The translations under genes and the position numbers were made by a program. The notes beneath the pieces are model-generated. The model worked only from the letters and a program-made list of their open reading frames with translations. It was not told the origin of the DNA and searched no databases. From assembly GCA_027484985.1 (NCBI GenBank), contig JAIXRW010000047.1:62001-126000 (forward strand): a stretch of 64,000 nucleotides of DNA, given 5' to 3'. The stretch's first letter is position 1. Each line of letters opens with the position of its first letter. Below, piece after piece: positions 30,445 to 39,026 of the stretch. Source of the stretch: Rhodobacter sp. (GTDB taxonomy: Bacteria; Pseudomonadota; Alphaproteobacteria; Rhodobacterales; Rhodobacteraceae).

Positions 30445-30474
30445 CATGTAGCGGACATAATCGTTCCTTGTCAA
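30445..30474 (-). promoter_or_regulatory. Candidate sigma-70 promoter of ecm
   Basis: On the minus strand a consensus -35 box TTGACA (30474-30469) is followed after 18 bases by TACATG (30450-30445), 43 bases before the ecm ATG. The region is notably AT-richer than its surroundings. Confidence 0.5.
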
Positions 30475-30508
30475 TTCGCCGCGTTGCGGCATTGGGGGCG
30501 GGGCGAGA

Positions 30509-30676
30509 GGACCGACGCGGAAAGGTCCGGTGGACCTTTCCGCCGGTCCGATTGCGGCTGAGGCAACGAAGCCGCAAGGGGTGTTCCGCCAAATCAAGGT
30601 GTCCGGCACGGGCCGTGCCCGCCCGGCGGGTGCGATGTATCGCGCCCGCCCCCCGCAGGGCGGGCGCGGCCCGTGC
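30509..30676. other. Cluster of strong inverted repeats upstream of ecm
   Basis: Three structures in a row in the divergent ecm/exported-protein gap: a perfect GGAAAGGTCC-GGT-GGACCTTTCC stem (30519-30541) inside an outer GGACCG/CGGTCC arm (30509-30549); TTGCGGCT/AGCCGCAA (30552-30577); and a long arm GCACGGGCCGTGCCCGCCC with its near-perfect complement ending at 30676, enclosing a second hairpin GCGGGTGCGAT/ATCGCGCCCGC. No family of riboswitch was recognised. It lies upstream of the predicted ecm promoter, so a transcription-level or cruciform role is as likely as an RNA one. Confidence 0.55.
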
Positions 30677-30851
30677 GCGGGGCGCACGGGCGGGCATGGT
30701 GGACCGGTTGCGCGGGTGCAGGGCGATGGCCCTGCACCTTGCATAAGGGCCCCCTTAACAAGCGGGCGGGGGGCGCCTATATTCGGCCATGAAGGCCCCT
30801 GCCGCGTTGCGGCACAACAAGGGGGGCCGAGGGTCGAAGGGCCTATCAGCG

Positions 30852-31169
30852 ATGCGCGTTTCCTTTGCGCTTGGTTTTGCCGGACTGCTGGTTGCCGCGC
30901 CCGCGATGGCGCAAGAGGCGGTGTTCACGCTGAACAACGCCACCGCGTTCGGGATCGTGGAATTCTACGGCTCGGCCGATGGCGATGTGTCGTGGGAAGA
31001 GAACATCCTTGGCGGGCAGACGCTGGCCGCAGGGGGCAACCTTTCGGTGAATTTCGATAACGGGTCGGGCGTTTGCGTCTATGACCTGCGCGCCGTGTTC
31101 GACGATGGTGACGAAACGGTGATGCAGGATGTGGATGTGTGCAGCCAAAAGTCTGTGACGCTGAACTGA
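30852..31169 (+). CDS. Small exported protein with two cysteines, unknown function
   Basis: 105 residues starting MRVSFALGFAGLLVAAPAMA, a clean signal peptide with the AMA-Q cleavage site. The mature part of about 85 residues is acidic, rich in Asn/Asp/Gly, with beta-type sequence (VFTLNNATAFGIVEFYGS) and two cysteines (VCVYDLR ... VDVCSQ) that could form one disulfide. ATG 30789 in the same frame lies upstream but would put the signal peptide internally, so 30852 is preferred. No family name is recognised; periplasmic location is inferred. Confidence 0.7.
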   Translation: MRVSFALGFAGLLVAAPAMAQEAVFTLNNATAFGIVEFYGSADGDVSWEENILGGQTLAAGGNLSVNFDNGSGVCVYDLRAVFDDGDETVMQDVDVCSQKSVTLN

Positions 31170-31217
31170 GGGCAAGCAGGCTTTGACAGCGCGCTGCGCT
31201 GCGGGCAGCGTGGCGCG

Positions 31218-32588
31218 ATGAACGCGACTGTCGAACTGCCCTATTGGCTTGTCATTCTGATCGTCCTTTTGTCGGCCATTGCCGCGCTGGACCGTATTCT
31301 TGCGCCATCGGTGCGCTGGTTCTTCCGCCGCCGGATGGAGCGGGCGGTGGAGCGGTTGAACGCGCGGCTTGAGCGGCCCATCGCGCCGTTCAAGCTGGCG
31401 CAGCGGCATGACATGATCTTGCGGCTGGCTTTCGACCGCGCGGTGATGCAGGCGGTGGCCGACCATGCCGCCGAGACGGGCACACCGCCCCATGTGGTGG
31501 CCGCCGAGGCGCGGGCCTATGCGGCCGAGATCGTGCCCGCCTTTTCGGCCACCATGTATTTCGGCTTTGCCGTGCAGCTGGCGCGCTGGATCACGAAGGC
31601 CTTTTACGATGTGCGGATCGGGTCGCTGGACGAGGCGCTGGACCGGATCGACCCCAAGGCCACGGTGGTTTTCGTGATGAACCATCGCAGCAATATGGAT
31701 TACGTGCTGGTCACCTGGCTGATCGCGGACCGGCAGGCGATTTCCTATGCGGTGGGGGAATGGGCGCGGGTCTGGCCGTTAAGCCGGTTGATCCGCGGAA
31801 TGGGGGCCTATTTCATCAGGCGCGGGTCGCGCAATGCGCTGTATCGGCGGGTGCTGGCGCGATACGTCCAGATGGCGGCGGGCGAGGGCGTGGCGCAGGC
31901 GATCTTTCCCGAAGGCGGGCTGAGCCTTGACGGGCGCGTGGGCGCGGCGCGGCTGGGGCTGCTGTCCTATATCGTGGCGGGGTTCGAGGGCGAGGGGCGC
32001 GATATCCTGTTCGTGCCCGTGGGTCTGGGCTATGACCGCGTGCTTGAGGACCGGGTGCTGACGGAAGCAGGGATCGGCGGGCAGCGGCGGTTCCGGCCCA
32101 CGGTGACGGGGGTGGTGGCGTTTTCGGCGCGGATGTTGTGGCGGATGGTGCGGGGGAATTTCCCCGGATTCGGGGCCACGGCGGCGGGGTTCGGTGCACC
32201 CGTTTCCTTGCGGGCCTTTCTGGCGGAACGGGGCACGGGGGCGGTCGAGGCGCTGGGGGCCGAGTTGATGGGGCGGGTGGCCGATGCCGTGCCCGTGCTG
32301 CCGGTGCCGCTGGTTGCGGCGGCGCTGGGGGGCGACAGGGCAGAGGTGGCGGCGCGTGCGGCAGCATTGGCCGAGCGGTTGCGCGATGCGGGCGCGGTGC
32401 TGCGGCTGCATCCCGACGGGATGGAGGCCACGGTGGACAGCGCGCTGCGCCATTTGCAGCGGCGCGGCATGATCGACGATGCGCTGCGGGTGCGGGCGGG
32501 GAAAGCGGCGCTGGTGGCGTTCTATGCTGCCTCGGTCCGGCAGAGGCTGGGCGATGTGGAAGCGATTGCCGCAACGCGGCAGACATAA
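31218..32588 (+). CDS. Glycerol-3-phosphate/1-acylglycerol-phosphate acyltransferase (PlsB/PlsC-type)
   Basis: 456-residue membrane-associated phospholipid acyltransferase. One N-terminal membrane segment (WLVILIVLLSAIAALDRI) precedes the catalytic domain with motif I NHRSNMDYVL (HX4D), motif II-like MGAYFIRRGSRN, and motif III FPEGGLSLDG, as in PlsB. It is shorter than E. coli PlsB (807) and lacks its N-terminal domain. The C-terminal 150 residues are helical and specific to this alphaproteobacterial group. It stands between ecm and ccr but has no evident role in that pathway. Confidence 0.82.
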   Translation: MNATVELPYWLVILIVLLSAIAALDRILAPSVRWFFRRRMERAVERLNARLERPIAPFKLAQRHDMILRLAFDRAVMQAVADHAAETGTPPHVVAAEARAYAAEIVPAFSATMYFGFAVQLARWITKAFYDVRIGSLDEALDRIDPKATVVFVMNHRSNMDYVLVTWLIADRQAISYAVGEWARVWPLSRLIRGMGAYFIRRGSRNALYRRVLARYVQMAAGEGVAQAIFPEGGLSLDGRVGAARLGLLSYIVAGFEGEGRDILFVPVGLGYDRVLEDRVLTEAGIGGQRRFRPTVTGVVAFSARMLWRMVRGNFPGFGATAAGFGAPVSLRAFLAERGTGAVEALGAELMGRVADAVPVLPVPLVAAALGGDRAEVAARAAALAERLRDAGAVLRLHPDGMEATVDSALRHLQRRGMIDDALRVRAGKAALVAFYAASVRQRLGDVEAIAATRQT

Positions 32589-32589
32589 A

Positions 32590-32641
32590 ATTACAAAATT
32601 GGCCTGCATCCTATTGCAAAGTTACCAAGCTGTCCGATATC
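32590..32641 (+). promoter_or_regulatory. Candidate operator and promoter of ccr
   Basis: Two related 14-base sites 23 bases apart, ATTACAAAATTGGC and ATTGCAAAGTTACC, lie in an AT-rich island ahead of ccr. The second includes TTGCAA, which with GATATC 16 bases on could be the -35 and -10 boxes. The 23-base spacing would put both on about the same helix face. Which factor binds is unknown. Confidence 0.35.
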
Positions 32642-32691
32642 CCTAGATCAAGCGGCCCGATTCTGCGGCGCGGCATGAGAGGGAGGCCGGA

Positions 32692-33972
32692 ATGGCACTG
32701 GATACGCATCGCTATGACGCCGAGGTGAAAGACCTGTACGATCTGGGCGAGATGCCGCCCCTGGGCCATGTGCCCAAGCAGATGTATGCCTGGACGATCC
32801 GGCGCGAACGCCATGGCGAGCCGATCACCGCCATGCAGGTCGAGGTGGTCGATACATGGCGCATCGACAGCAACGAGGTGCTGGTGATGGTGATGGCGGC
32901 GGGCGTCAATTACAACGGCGTCTGGGCCTGTCTGGGTGAACCGGTCAGCGTGTTCGACGGGCACAAGCAGCCCTATGCGGTGCTGGGGTCGGATGCTTCG
33001 GGCATTGTCTGGGCGGTGGGCGACAAGGTCACGCGCTGGAAGGTGGGCGACGAGGTCGTGATCCATTGCAATCAGGATGATGGCGACGACGAGGAGTGTA
33101 ACGGCGGCGATCCGATGTTTTCGCCCAGCCAGCGCATCTGGGGATACGAAACCCATGACGGGTCTTTCGCGCAGTTCACGCGGGTGCAGGCGCAGCAGCT
33201 GATGCCGCGCCCCAAGCACCTGACATGGGAGGAAGCGGCCTGCTACACACTGACGCTGGCCACGGCCTACCGGATGCTGTTCGGGCATGAGCCGCATGAC
33301 CTGAAACCCGGGCAGAACGTGCTGGTCTGGGGCGCTTCGGGGGGGCTGGGCGTTTACGCGATCCAGTTGATCAACACGGCGGGGGCCAATGCGATCGGGG
33401 TGATCAGCGACGAGACGAAGCGCGATTTCGTCATGAGCCTTGGGGCAAAGGGCGTGATCAACCGAAACGACTTTAAATGCTGGGGGCAGTTGCCGCGGGT
33501 GAATACGCCCGAATACAACGACTGGCTGAAAGAGGCGCGGCGCTTTGGCAAGGCGATCTGGGATATCACCGGCAAGGGCGTGAATGTGGACATCGTCTTT
33601 GAACATCCCGGCGAGGCGACTTTTCCGGTGTCGTCGCTGGTGTGCAAGAAGGGCGGGATGGTGGTGATCTGCGCGGGCACCACGGGGTTCAATTGCACCT
33701 TTGACGTTCGCTATTTGTGGATGCACCAGAAGCGCTTGCAGGGCAGCCATTTCGCCCATCTCAAGCAGGCGGGGGCGGCGAACCGGCTGATGGTCGAACG
33801 GCGGCTGGACCCCTGCATGTCGGAGGTGTTTCCCTGGGCCGAGATTCCGCAGGCGCATATGAAGATGCGCCACAACGCGCACAAGCCGGGCAATATGGCG
33901 GTGCTGGTGCAGGCGCCGCGGGCGGGGCTGCGGACGTTTGACGACACGCTCGAGGCGAGCCGCGCGCGATAG
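32692..33972 (+). CDS. ccr: Crotonyl-CoA carboxylase/reductase
   Basis: NADPH-dependent reductive carboxylation of crotonyl-CoA to (2S)-ethylmalonyl-CoA, the entry step of the ethylmalonyl-CoA pathway, which replaces the glyoxylate bypass in many Rhodobacterales. MDR-type protein of 426 residues: N-terminal GroES-like domain with AGVNYNGVWACLG (Asn of the CO2 pocket), GYETHDGSFAQFT, and a Rossmann fold with VWGASGGLGVYAIQL. The C-terminal WMHQKRLQGSHFAH carries the conserved histidine. Long N-terminal region and residues distinguish it from simple enoyl reductases. GGGAGG precedes the ATG. Confidence 0.95.
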   Translation: MALDTHRYDAEVKDLYDLGEMPPLGHVPKQMYAWTIRRERHGEPITAMQVEVVDTWRIDSNEVLVMVMAAGVNYNGVWACLGEPVSVFDGHKQPYAVLGSDASGIVWAVGDKVTRWKVGDEVVIHCNQDDGDDEECNGGDPMFSPSQRIWGYETHDGSFAQFTRVQAQQLMPRPKHLTWEEAACYTLTLATAYRMLFGHEPHDLKPGQNVLVWGASGGLGVYAIQLINTAGANAIGVISDETKRDFVMSLGAKGVINRNDFKCWGQLPRVNTPEYNDWLKEARRFGKAIWDITGKGVNVDIVFEHPGEATFPVSSLVCKKGGMVVICAGTTGFNCTFDVRYLWMHQKRLQGSHFAHLKQAGAANRLMVERRLDPCMSEVFPWAEIPQAHMKMRHNAHKPGNMAVLVQAPRAGLRTFDDTLEASRAR

Positions 33973-33992
33973 GCGCCGCAGCCATCGGGCCG

Positions 33993-34027
33993 AGCGCCGC
34001 CCCCTTGGCCCGGGGCGGCGTTTCGCT
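33993..34027 (+). terminator. Terminator of ccr
   Basis: A 9-bp stem (CGCCGCCCC / GGGGCGGCG) with an 8-nt loop and a T-rich tail (TTTCGCTTTC), 21 bases after the ccr stop codon. Confidence 0.65.
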
Positions 34028-34120
34028 TTCGGAAACAGGCTGTTGCGCGTTCGGGCGATACTCTCGCCCCATGGTGGAATGGTAGGATTGCGCCTCGGGT
34101 TTGAGCAGGTGCATTTTGCC

Positions 34121-34297
34121 ATGAGTCACGACTGGATTTTCGACGTGCTGGCTGACCTGCGGTCTTATGCCGAGCGCAATGGCCTGCCGCGGCTGGCCGA
34201 GAAGGCCGATGAACTGCTGGATGTGGCGCGCGACGAGATCGGCGGACTGGCCGGGCAGGACGAGGGGGGAACGCCGTCTTCGGGCCGGATGAACTGA
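34121..34297 (+). CDS. Small acidic helical protein, unknown function
   Basis: 58 residues: WIFDVLADLRSYAERNGL then LAEKADELLDVARDEIGGL, two predicted amphipathic helices and a disordered tail. Codon use and high third-position GC fit a real gene. ATG 34121 is chosen as the first codon of the helical part; the frame is open further upstream without features. Similar short proteins occur in related genera, from memory; no function is known. Confidence 0.55.
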   Translation: MSHDWIFDVLADLRSYAERNGLPRLAEKADELLDVARDEIGGLAGQDEGGTPSSGRMN

Positions 34298-34421
34298 GCC
34301 TTGGGCGGCGGGACCGGCGGGCGGCAGGGCGGGGCGTGGCGCGGCGTTCTGGGGCGCGGCTTTCTGGGGCGCGCGCCTTTCCGGTCTGTCATCTTTTTGC
34401 GGCGGGTCTTATGATCGGCGC

Positions 34422-35945
34422 ATGACCGCGACCGCCTTGACCTTTTCCGACGATCAGGCCGAAGCCTGGGACCGCGTGGCGGCAGACCTTTACCTTTCGG
34501 GGATCGATCTGGCGGCGGGCGAGGTGGCCCCGCGCGAGGAGGGCAAACCTTCGGTTCTGGCGGTGGTGGGCAAGGCGGGGTCGGGCAAGACCATGCTGCT
34601 GGCCAATCTGACCAAGGCGATGGTGGCTGCCGGGGTCGAGGTTGTGTCGGGCGATTACGAAGGCAAGAAGAAGAAGGACCGCCGCACGCTGGCGGTGCTG
34701 GCGCCCACCAACAAGGCCGCATCGGTGCTGCGGCTGCGCGGGGTACCCGCCACGACGATCCACCGCATCCTCTACACGCCGGTCTATGACCCCGAATACG
34801 AGCGGATCGCGGAATGGCTGGCGGGCAATGGCGAGCGGCCGGTGATCGAGGGGCTGACCGATCTGGCGCTGGACCGCGCGATGGGGTTTTACAAGACGGT
34901 GGCGTCAATCCCCGGGGCGCTGGCGGCGGCGGGGTTGAAGGGATCGGATTTCATCAAGGGATGGAAGCGGCGGGAAGAGCCGCTGGATGTGGGGTTCATC
35001 GACGAATCGAGCATGCTGGACGAGCGGGCGCTTGAGGATCTGCGCGAGATATTCCCCACGCTGGTGCTGTTTGGCGACCCGGCGCAATTGGCCCCCGTGG
35101 GCCTGTCGGGCGAGATGGTGTTCGACCGCCTGCCCGAGGCGCGGCGACTGGTGCTGAGCCGCATCCACCGCCAGACGCAGGACAACCCGATCCTTGATCT
35201 GGCCCATGCGCTGGGCGACGAGGCGATGGGGTTCGAGCGGTTCGAGCGGATGGTGCAGGAGATTGCCGCGCAGGACGCGCGGGTCGTGCTGGCCGAGCGG
35301 GTGGATGCCGACCTGATGGCACGCAGCCCTGTGCTGGTCTGGCGCAATGCGACCCGCATCCGGCTGATTTCGGCCTTTCGCGGCGCCTATGGCGCGCCCG
35401 AGGATGCGCTGCTGCCCGGCGAGCCGCTGATCTGCGACGGAATCGAATTGCCGCTGAAGCACCGCAACAAGCGCAACGATCTTGAGGCGCGGGGGCTGAT
35501 CAAGGGCGCGCAGGTGATCTATCTGGGCCCCGGTTCCAAGGACGGGTTCGCGCGGCTGCATGTGGTGGGGGCGGAAGAGCCGCAGGTATCAGCCGCCTCG
35601 ATCATCAAGATCGAAAAGCCGGGCGAGGATGAGCCCTTCATTCCCGCGGCGGCCAAGATGGGGGCGGCCTTCCTGCACGGGGCGGCGGTGACGATCCACA
35701 AGGCGCAAGGGTCCCAATGGGAGGATGTGCAGGTTTTTGCCCCCGACATATGGGCTGCCGCGCAGGCGGGGCGGTCGGAGGGCGGGGTGCCCCTGTGGAA
35801 GCGGCTGGCCTATGTGGCGATCACGCGGGCGTCGCAGCGGCTGTTCTGGGTGACGCGCTACCGGCTGGGCCGCCCCACCGCGCCGCTTGGCATTGCCGAT
35901 CTGAGGAAGGGGCCCGCGGCGCTGGCGCTGGCAGGGGGGGAGTGA
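34422..35945 (+). CDS. RecD-like ATP-dependent DNA helicase
   Basis: 507-residue superfamily 1B helicase-like protein. Walker A VGKAGSGKTML (motif I) near residue 55, motif Ia LAPTNKAASVLR, Walker B-like FIDESSML (motif II), motif III LFGDPAQLAPV, motif IV/V area with LVWRNATRIR and motif VI VAITRASQRL, plus the C-terminal UvrD-like TIHKAQGSQWEDV. This is the AAA_30/RecD arrangement without RecBC or the N-terminal domain of RecD2. It may act in DNA repair or recombination; no partner genes are adjacent. Confidence 0.85.
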   Translation: MTATALTFSDDQAEAWDRVAADLYLSGIDLAAGEVAPREEGKPSVLAVVGKAGSGKTMLLANLTKAMVAAGVEVVSGDYEGKKKKDRRTLAVLAPTNKAASVLRLRGVPATTIHRILYTPVYDPEYERIAEWLAGNGERPVIEGLTDLALDRAMGFYKTVASIPGALAAAGLKGSDFIKGWKRREEPLDVGFIDESSMLDERALEDLREIFPTLVLFGDPAQLAPVGLSGEMVFDRLPEARRLVLSRIHRQTQDNPILDLAHALGDEAMGFERFERMVQEIAAQDARVVLAERVDADLMARSPVLVWRNATRIRLISAFRGAYGAPEDALLPGEPLICDGIELPLKHRNKRNDLEARGLIKGAQVIYLGPGSKDGFARLHVVGAEEPQVSAASIIKIEKPGEDEPFIPAAAKMGAAFLHGAAVTIHKAQGSQWEDVQVFAPDIWAAAQAGRSEGGVPLWKRLAYVAITRASQRLFWVTRYRLGRPTAPLGIADLRKGPAALALAGGE

Positions 35946-35946
35946 C

Positions 35947-35991
35947 CAAATTCCTTGGAAGGAATTTGCAATTTTCGCCGAAGAAAATTGC
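35947..35991. other. Two abutting AT-rich hairpins
   Basis: CAAATTCCTT-GG-AAGGAATTTG (35947-35968, perfect 10-bp stem) shares its last base with GCAATTTTC-GCCGAA-GAAAATTGC (35968-35991, perfect 9-bp stem). They start immediately after the helicase stop codon and are strikingly AT-rich for this DNA. They may end the helicase transcript or shape the leader of the next gene. Confidence 0.6.
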
Positions 35992-36040
35992 GGCTGCCCT
36001 GTGCCTTCGCTAGGCTTGCGGTCAAGATCAGGAGGCTTCC

Positions 36041-36277
36041 ATGCGCTGCGTTTTCGTCCAGTTCCGCTGCACCCCCGGCAAGACCTATGAGGTGGCCGAT
36101 GCCATCTATGACCGCGAGGTGGTGAGCGAGCTTTATTCGACCAGCGGCGAATATGACCTGATTGCCAAGGTCTATATCCCCGATGACGAGGATGTGGGCC
36201 ATTACCTTTCGGGGCGGCTGTTCGACATTCCCGGCATCGTGCGGACGCTGACGACGATGACGTTCAAGGCGTTCTGA
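36041..36277 (+). CDS. Stand-alone Lrp/AsnC-type ligand-binding (RAM) domain protein
   Basis: 78 residues with the alpha-beta fold of the effector domain of Lrp/AsnC regulators (VFVQFRCTPGKTYEVADAI, YDLIAKVYIPDDEDVGHYL, VRTLTTMTFKAF). The usual N-terminal helix-turn-helix is absent: upstream of ATG 36041 lie a ribosome site (AGGAGG) and the hairpins, not a DNA-binding domain. Such single-domain proteins form oligomers and bind amino acids; they may modulate full-length Lrp proteins. Function here unknown. Confidence 0.8.
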   Translation: MRCVFVQFRCTPGKTYEVADAIYDREVVSELYSTSGEYDLIAKVYIPDDEDVGHYLSGRLFDIPGIVRTLTTMTFKAF

Positions 36278-36313
36278 CGGCTTTCCGCTGGTTACGATAC
36301 TCGCGAAAAATCA

Positions 36314-36383
36314 GGGGGGCTTCGCGCCCCCCTCGGCGCGTGCCGCGCCTCACCCCCTGCGGGATATTTGAAGGCAGAAAATG
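36314..36383. repeat. Single palindromic element, GCAGAAAATG subtype, pointing right
   Basis: GGGGGGCTTCGCGCCCCCC, palindrome GGCGCGTGCCGCGCC, CCCCCTGCGGGATATTTG, GGCAGAAAATG. It is unpaired. Lies between the AsnC-type gene and the pyrD stop. Confidence 0.8.
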
Positions 36384-36515
36384 GGGGCGGGGGCGCGCAG
36401 TCGTCGATCGGTCGCGTCGGGGGCGCCGGGCTTTGCGCGGGGGGCGGTTGTCCTGTCCGGCAAGGTGGGAGGCGCGGCCGCAACGCGGGTCGCACTTTGC
36501 AAGGGGATTGGGTGG

Positions 36516-37577
36516 CTAGAGCCAGTCGGCGCGGCCGGTGCCGGTGGCCTCGGCCAGGCAGGTGAAGCCATCGCGGGCGAGGAGTCGGTCAAGGCCATGG
36601 GCGATGCGGGGCGCGAGGCTGATGCCGTGATAGACCATGGCGGTGTAGAACTGCACCGCCGCGGCGCCGGCGCGGATTTTCTGGTAGGCCTGTTCGGCGG
36701 TCGAGATGCCGCCCACGCCGATGAGGGGGAGCTTTCCGTCAGTGATCTGCGACAGGCGGGCGAGGATGCGGGTCGATCTGTCGAACAGGGGGGCGCCGGA
36801 AAGGCCGCCCGCCTCGGTGCGCTGCGGGCTGGCGAGGCCATCGCGCGACAGGGTGGTGTTGGTGGCGATGATGCCTGCGATGCCGGTTTCGAGGGCGGCG
36901 GCGGCGATGTCTTTCAGATCGTCCCCGGTCAGGTCGGGGGCGATTTTCAGGAAGACGGGGATCGGGGTGGCAAGGGTGGCGCATGTGTCCATCACGCCGC
37001 GCAAGAGGGCGGTGAGGGCGGCGCGGCCCTGAAGATCGCGCAGTTTTTCGGTGTTGGGCGAGGAGACGTTCACGGTGGCAAAATCGGCATGGGGGCCGCA
37101 GATCGCCAGCACCTGCGCGAAATCGGCGGCGCGGTCGGCGCTGTCTTTGTTGGCGCCGAGATTGAGGCCCACGGGAACGGGGCCGCGCTTGCGGGCGGCA
37201 AGGCGGGCCGCGATGGCCGTGGCCCCTTCGTTGTTGAAGCCGAAGCGGTTGATGGCGGCGCGATCCTCGGTCAGGCGGAACAGGCGCGGGCGCGGGTTGC
37301 CCGGTTGCGGGCGGGGGGTGGCGGCGCCCACCTCGATGAAGCCGAAGCCTGCGGCGGAGAGGGGGGCGAGGGCGGTCGCGTTCTTGTCATAGCCTGCGGC
37401 GAGGCCCACGGGGTTGGGCAGCGTCAGGCCTGCGAGCGTGGTGGCAAGGCGGGGCGAGGTGACGGGGCCGGGGGCGGGGGCGAGGCCCGCCTGAAGGGCG
37501 CGGATCGACAGGCCATGGGCGGTTTCGGGGTCGAGCCGGTGAAGCGCCGCCAGCCCTGCGCGTTCGATCAGCCTCAC
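36516..37577 (-). CDS. pyrD: Dihydroorotate dehydrogenase (quinone), class 2
   Basis: Oxidises dihydroorotate to orotate at the inner membrane, passing electrons to quinone. The 353-residue protein has the class 2 N-terminal helix ([21 protein letters not shown]), FMN-site [10 protein letters not shown] and [19 protein letters not shown], catalytic-serine region [16 protein letters not shown], and GVGGI with [15 protein letters not shown] near the end. Start GTG 37577 overlaps the stop of the DUF952 gene (GTGA), so both are one transcript. The longer open frame covers the DUF952 gene in another frame. Confidence 0.95.
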   Translation of the reverse strand: MRLIERAGLAALHRLDPETAHGLSIRALQAGLAPAPGPVTSPRLATTLAGLTLPNPVGLAAGYDKNATALAPLSAAGFGFIEVGAATPRPQPGNPRPRLFRLTEDRAAINRFGFNNEGATAIAARLAARKRGPVPVGLNLGANKDSADRAADFAQVLAICGPHADFATVNVSSPNTEKLRDLQGRAALTALLRGVMDTCATLATPIPVFLKIAPDLTGDDLKDIAAAALETGIAGIIATNTTLSRDGLASPQRTEAGGLSGAPLFDRSTRILARLSQITDGKLPLIGVGGISTAEQAYQKIRAGAAAVQFYTAMVYHGISLAPRIAHGLDRLLARDGFTCLAEATGTGRADWL

Positions 37578-37912
37578 CAGACACCTTCGGGGAAGATATG
37601 GCCCGTGGCGCCGAGGGGAAGGGATTTGTCCCAGACCACCTCGGACAGTTGCAGGGGGCGGTAGAGATGGGGGAACAATGCGCCGCCGCGCGAGGCCTCC
37701 CATTTCAGGGCGGGGCCGAGCGTATCGGCGTTGAAGGCGACAAGGACAAGGTCGCTTTCGGTGGCGAACCATTTGGCGGCGGTTTCGGCCACCTGGGCTG
37801 CGGTCGAGAAATGGATGAAGCCGTCGGCAAGATCGACGGGCGCGCCGGCGGTGGAGCCTGCGGCACGGAAGGCATCCCATTCGGGGCGGCGGAAGATCTT
37901 GTAGATCAGCAT
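37574..37912 (-). CDS. DUF952-family protein
   Basis: 112-residue protein beginning MLIYKIF (start 37912 with ribosome site AAAGGAAA). Family features are [19 protein letters not shown], the central [11 protein letters not shown], and [13 protein letters not shown]952 is widespread in alphaproteobacteria as a small cytoplasmic protein of unknown role, often just before pyrD, as here. The overlap of its stop with the pyrD start indicates co-translation. Confidence 0.85.
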   Translation of the reverse strand: MLIYKIFRRPEWDAFRAAGSTAGAPVDLADGFIHFSTAAQVAETAAKWFATESDLVLVAFNADTLGPALKWEASRGGALFPHLYRPLQLSEVVWDKSLPLGATGHIFPEGVW

Positions 37913-37998
37913 GGCTTTCCTTTGCACCGTGCGGGGGGGGCGGTCAATGGGGTTCGGATCGCTTGGCAGGGGCGGGATGCGGGCCTATCCTTGGGGGC

Positions 37999-38649
37999 AT
38001 GTGCGGACGTTTCACCATCACCCATCCCGTTGACGCGCTGGCACGGCTGTTCGATGCCGTGCCGGCCAATGATCTGCCCGATGGCCCGCGGTTCAACATC
38101 TGTCCGACGACGCAAGTGGCGGTGGTGACAAGCGAGGGGGGCCTGCGGCGGCTGCGGCCGATGCGCTGGGGGTTCGTGCCGAGCTGGTACAAGACGCCTG
38201 CGGACGGGCCGCTGATCATCAATGCTCGTGCCGATACCGTGGCGGTCAAGCCCGCCTTCCGCGAGGCGGTGCGGGCGCGGCGCTGCATCGTGCCGGCAAG
38301 CGGGTTCTATGAATGGCAGGCCGAGGGGAAGGCCAAGCTGCCGTGGTATTTCACGCGGGCCGATGGCGCGCCGATGGCCTTTGCCGGGCTATGGCAGCGC
38401 TGGGGTGAGGTGGAGACGGTGGCGATTGTCTCGACCGAGGCGGGGCCGGGGATGCGGGGGCTGCATCACCGCGAGGCGGTGGTGCTGGAGGCGCCCGACT
38501 GGCCGTTATGGCTGGGCGAGGCGGGGCACGGGGCGGCGGTGCTGATGAAGGCATCCGCCGAGGGGGTGCTGGCGGCGCATCGGGTGGGCGTGGCGGTGAA
38601 CTCGAACCGGGCCGAAGGGGCGCAGCTGATCGCGCCGCTTTTGGCGTGA
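37999..38649 (+). CDS. SOS-response-associated peptidase family protein (SRAP/YedK)
   Basis: 216-residue SRAP domain protein. The catalytic Cys2 is exposed after methionine removal (MCGRF), followed by NICPTTQVAVV, the NARADTV signature, and the glutamate in GFYEW. The family (YedK, human HMCES) forms a covalent thiazolidine link to abasic sites in single-stranded DNA and shields them. The C-terminal histidine region reads GLHHREAVVL. Start at ATG 37999 is fixed by the Cys2 requirement. It is not in an obvious SOS operon. Confidence 0.93.
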   Translation: MCGRFTITHPVDALARLFDAVPANDLPDGPRFNICPTTQVAVVTSEGGLRRLRPMRWGFVPSWYKTPADGPLIINARADTVAVKPAFREAVRARRCIVPASGFYEWQAEGKAKLPWYFTRADGAPMAFAGLWQRWGEVETVAIVSTEAGPGMRGLHHREAVVLEAPDWPLWLGEAGHGAAVLMKASAEGVLAAHRVGVAVNSNRAEGAQLIAPLLA

Positions 38650-38695
38650 GGGACGGGTTGCATCCGGCTTGCGGCGTGGCTAGATAGACGGCAGT

Positions 38696-38769
38696 GCGGG
38701 CGTTGTGTAATGGTAAGACCCTTGCCTTCCAAGCAAGAGACGCGGGTTCGATTCCCGCCGCCCGCTCCA
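38696..38769 (+). tRNA. tRNA-Gly(UCC)
   Basis: Complete cloverleaf: acceptor stem GCGGGCG/CGCCCGC, D arm with GTAATGGTAAG, anticodon stem CTTGC/GCAAG around loop CTTCCAA (anticodon TCC at 38728-38730), T arm with GGTTCGATT, and an encoded CCA end after discriminator T. Reads GGA and GGG glycine codons. Stands alone between the SRAP gene and a repeat element. Confidence 0.97.
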
Positions 38770-38874
38770 ATCCCATGATTTGAACGAACGCCGCCCTCGG
38801 GGGGCATCGAGCCCCCGCTCGGGCGGGCTGGCGCCGGTTGGTCCTGTGGCTGCGGCTTTTGCGGCGGGCGGGGC

Positions 38875-38943
38875 GGGGGCTGTCTGCCCCCACGCATCGC
38901 GGGGCGCGATGCTCCCCCGAGGATATTTGAGCCAAGTGTGAAG
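38875..38943. repeat. Palindromic intergenic element, AT box pointing right
   Basis: GGGGGCTGTCTGCCCCC, palindrome GCATCGCGGGGCGCGATGC, TCCCCCGAGGATATTTGAGC, GTGTGAA. Together with the element at 39319 it faces inward and brackets the small gene at 39027. Confidence 0.8.
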
Positions 38944-39026
38944 GGGGGCGAGCAAAGGGGGCAGCCCGCAGGTCCACCTGCCATGGGGGGATCGAGGGAA
39001 GTGCGTGGGCCGATGGAGTAAAGACG

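Noticed and set aside
30403-30744. 114-codon N-terminal extension of ecm
   Set aside because: Covers palindromic leader DNA and the predicted promoter; family length is met without it.
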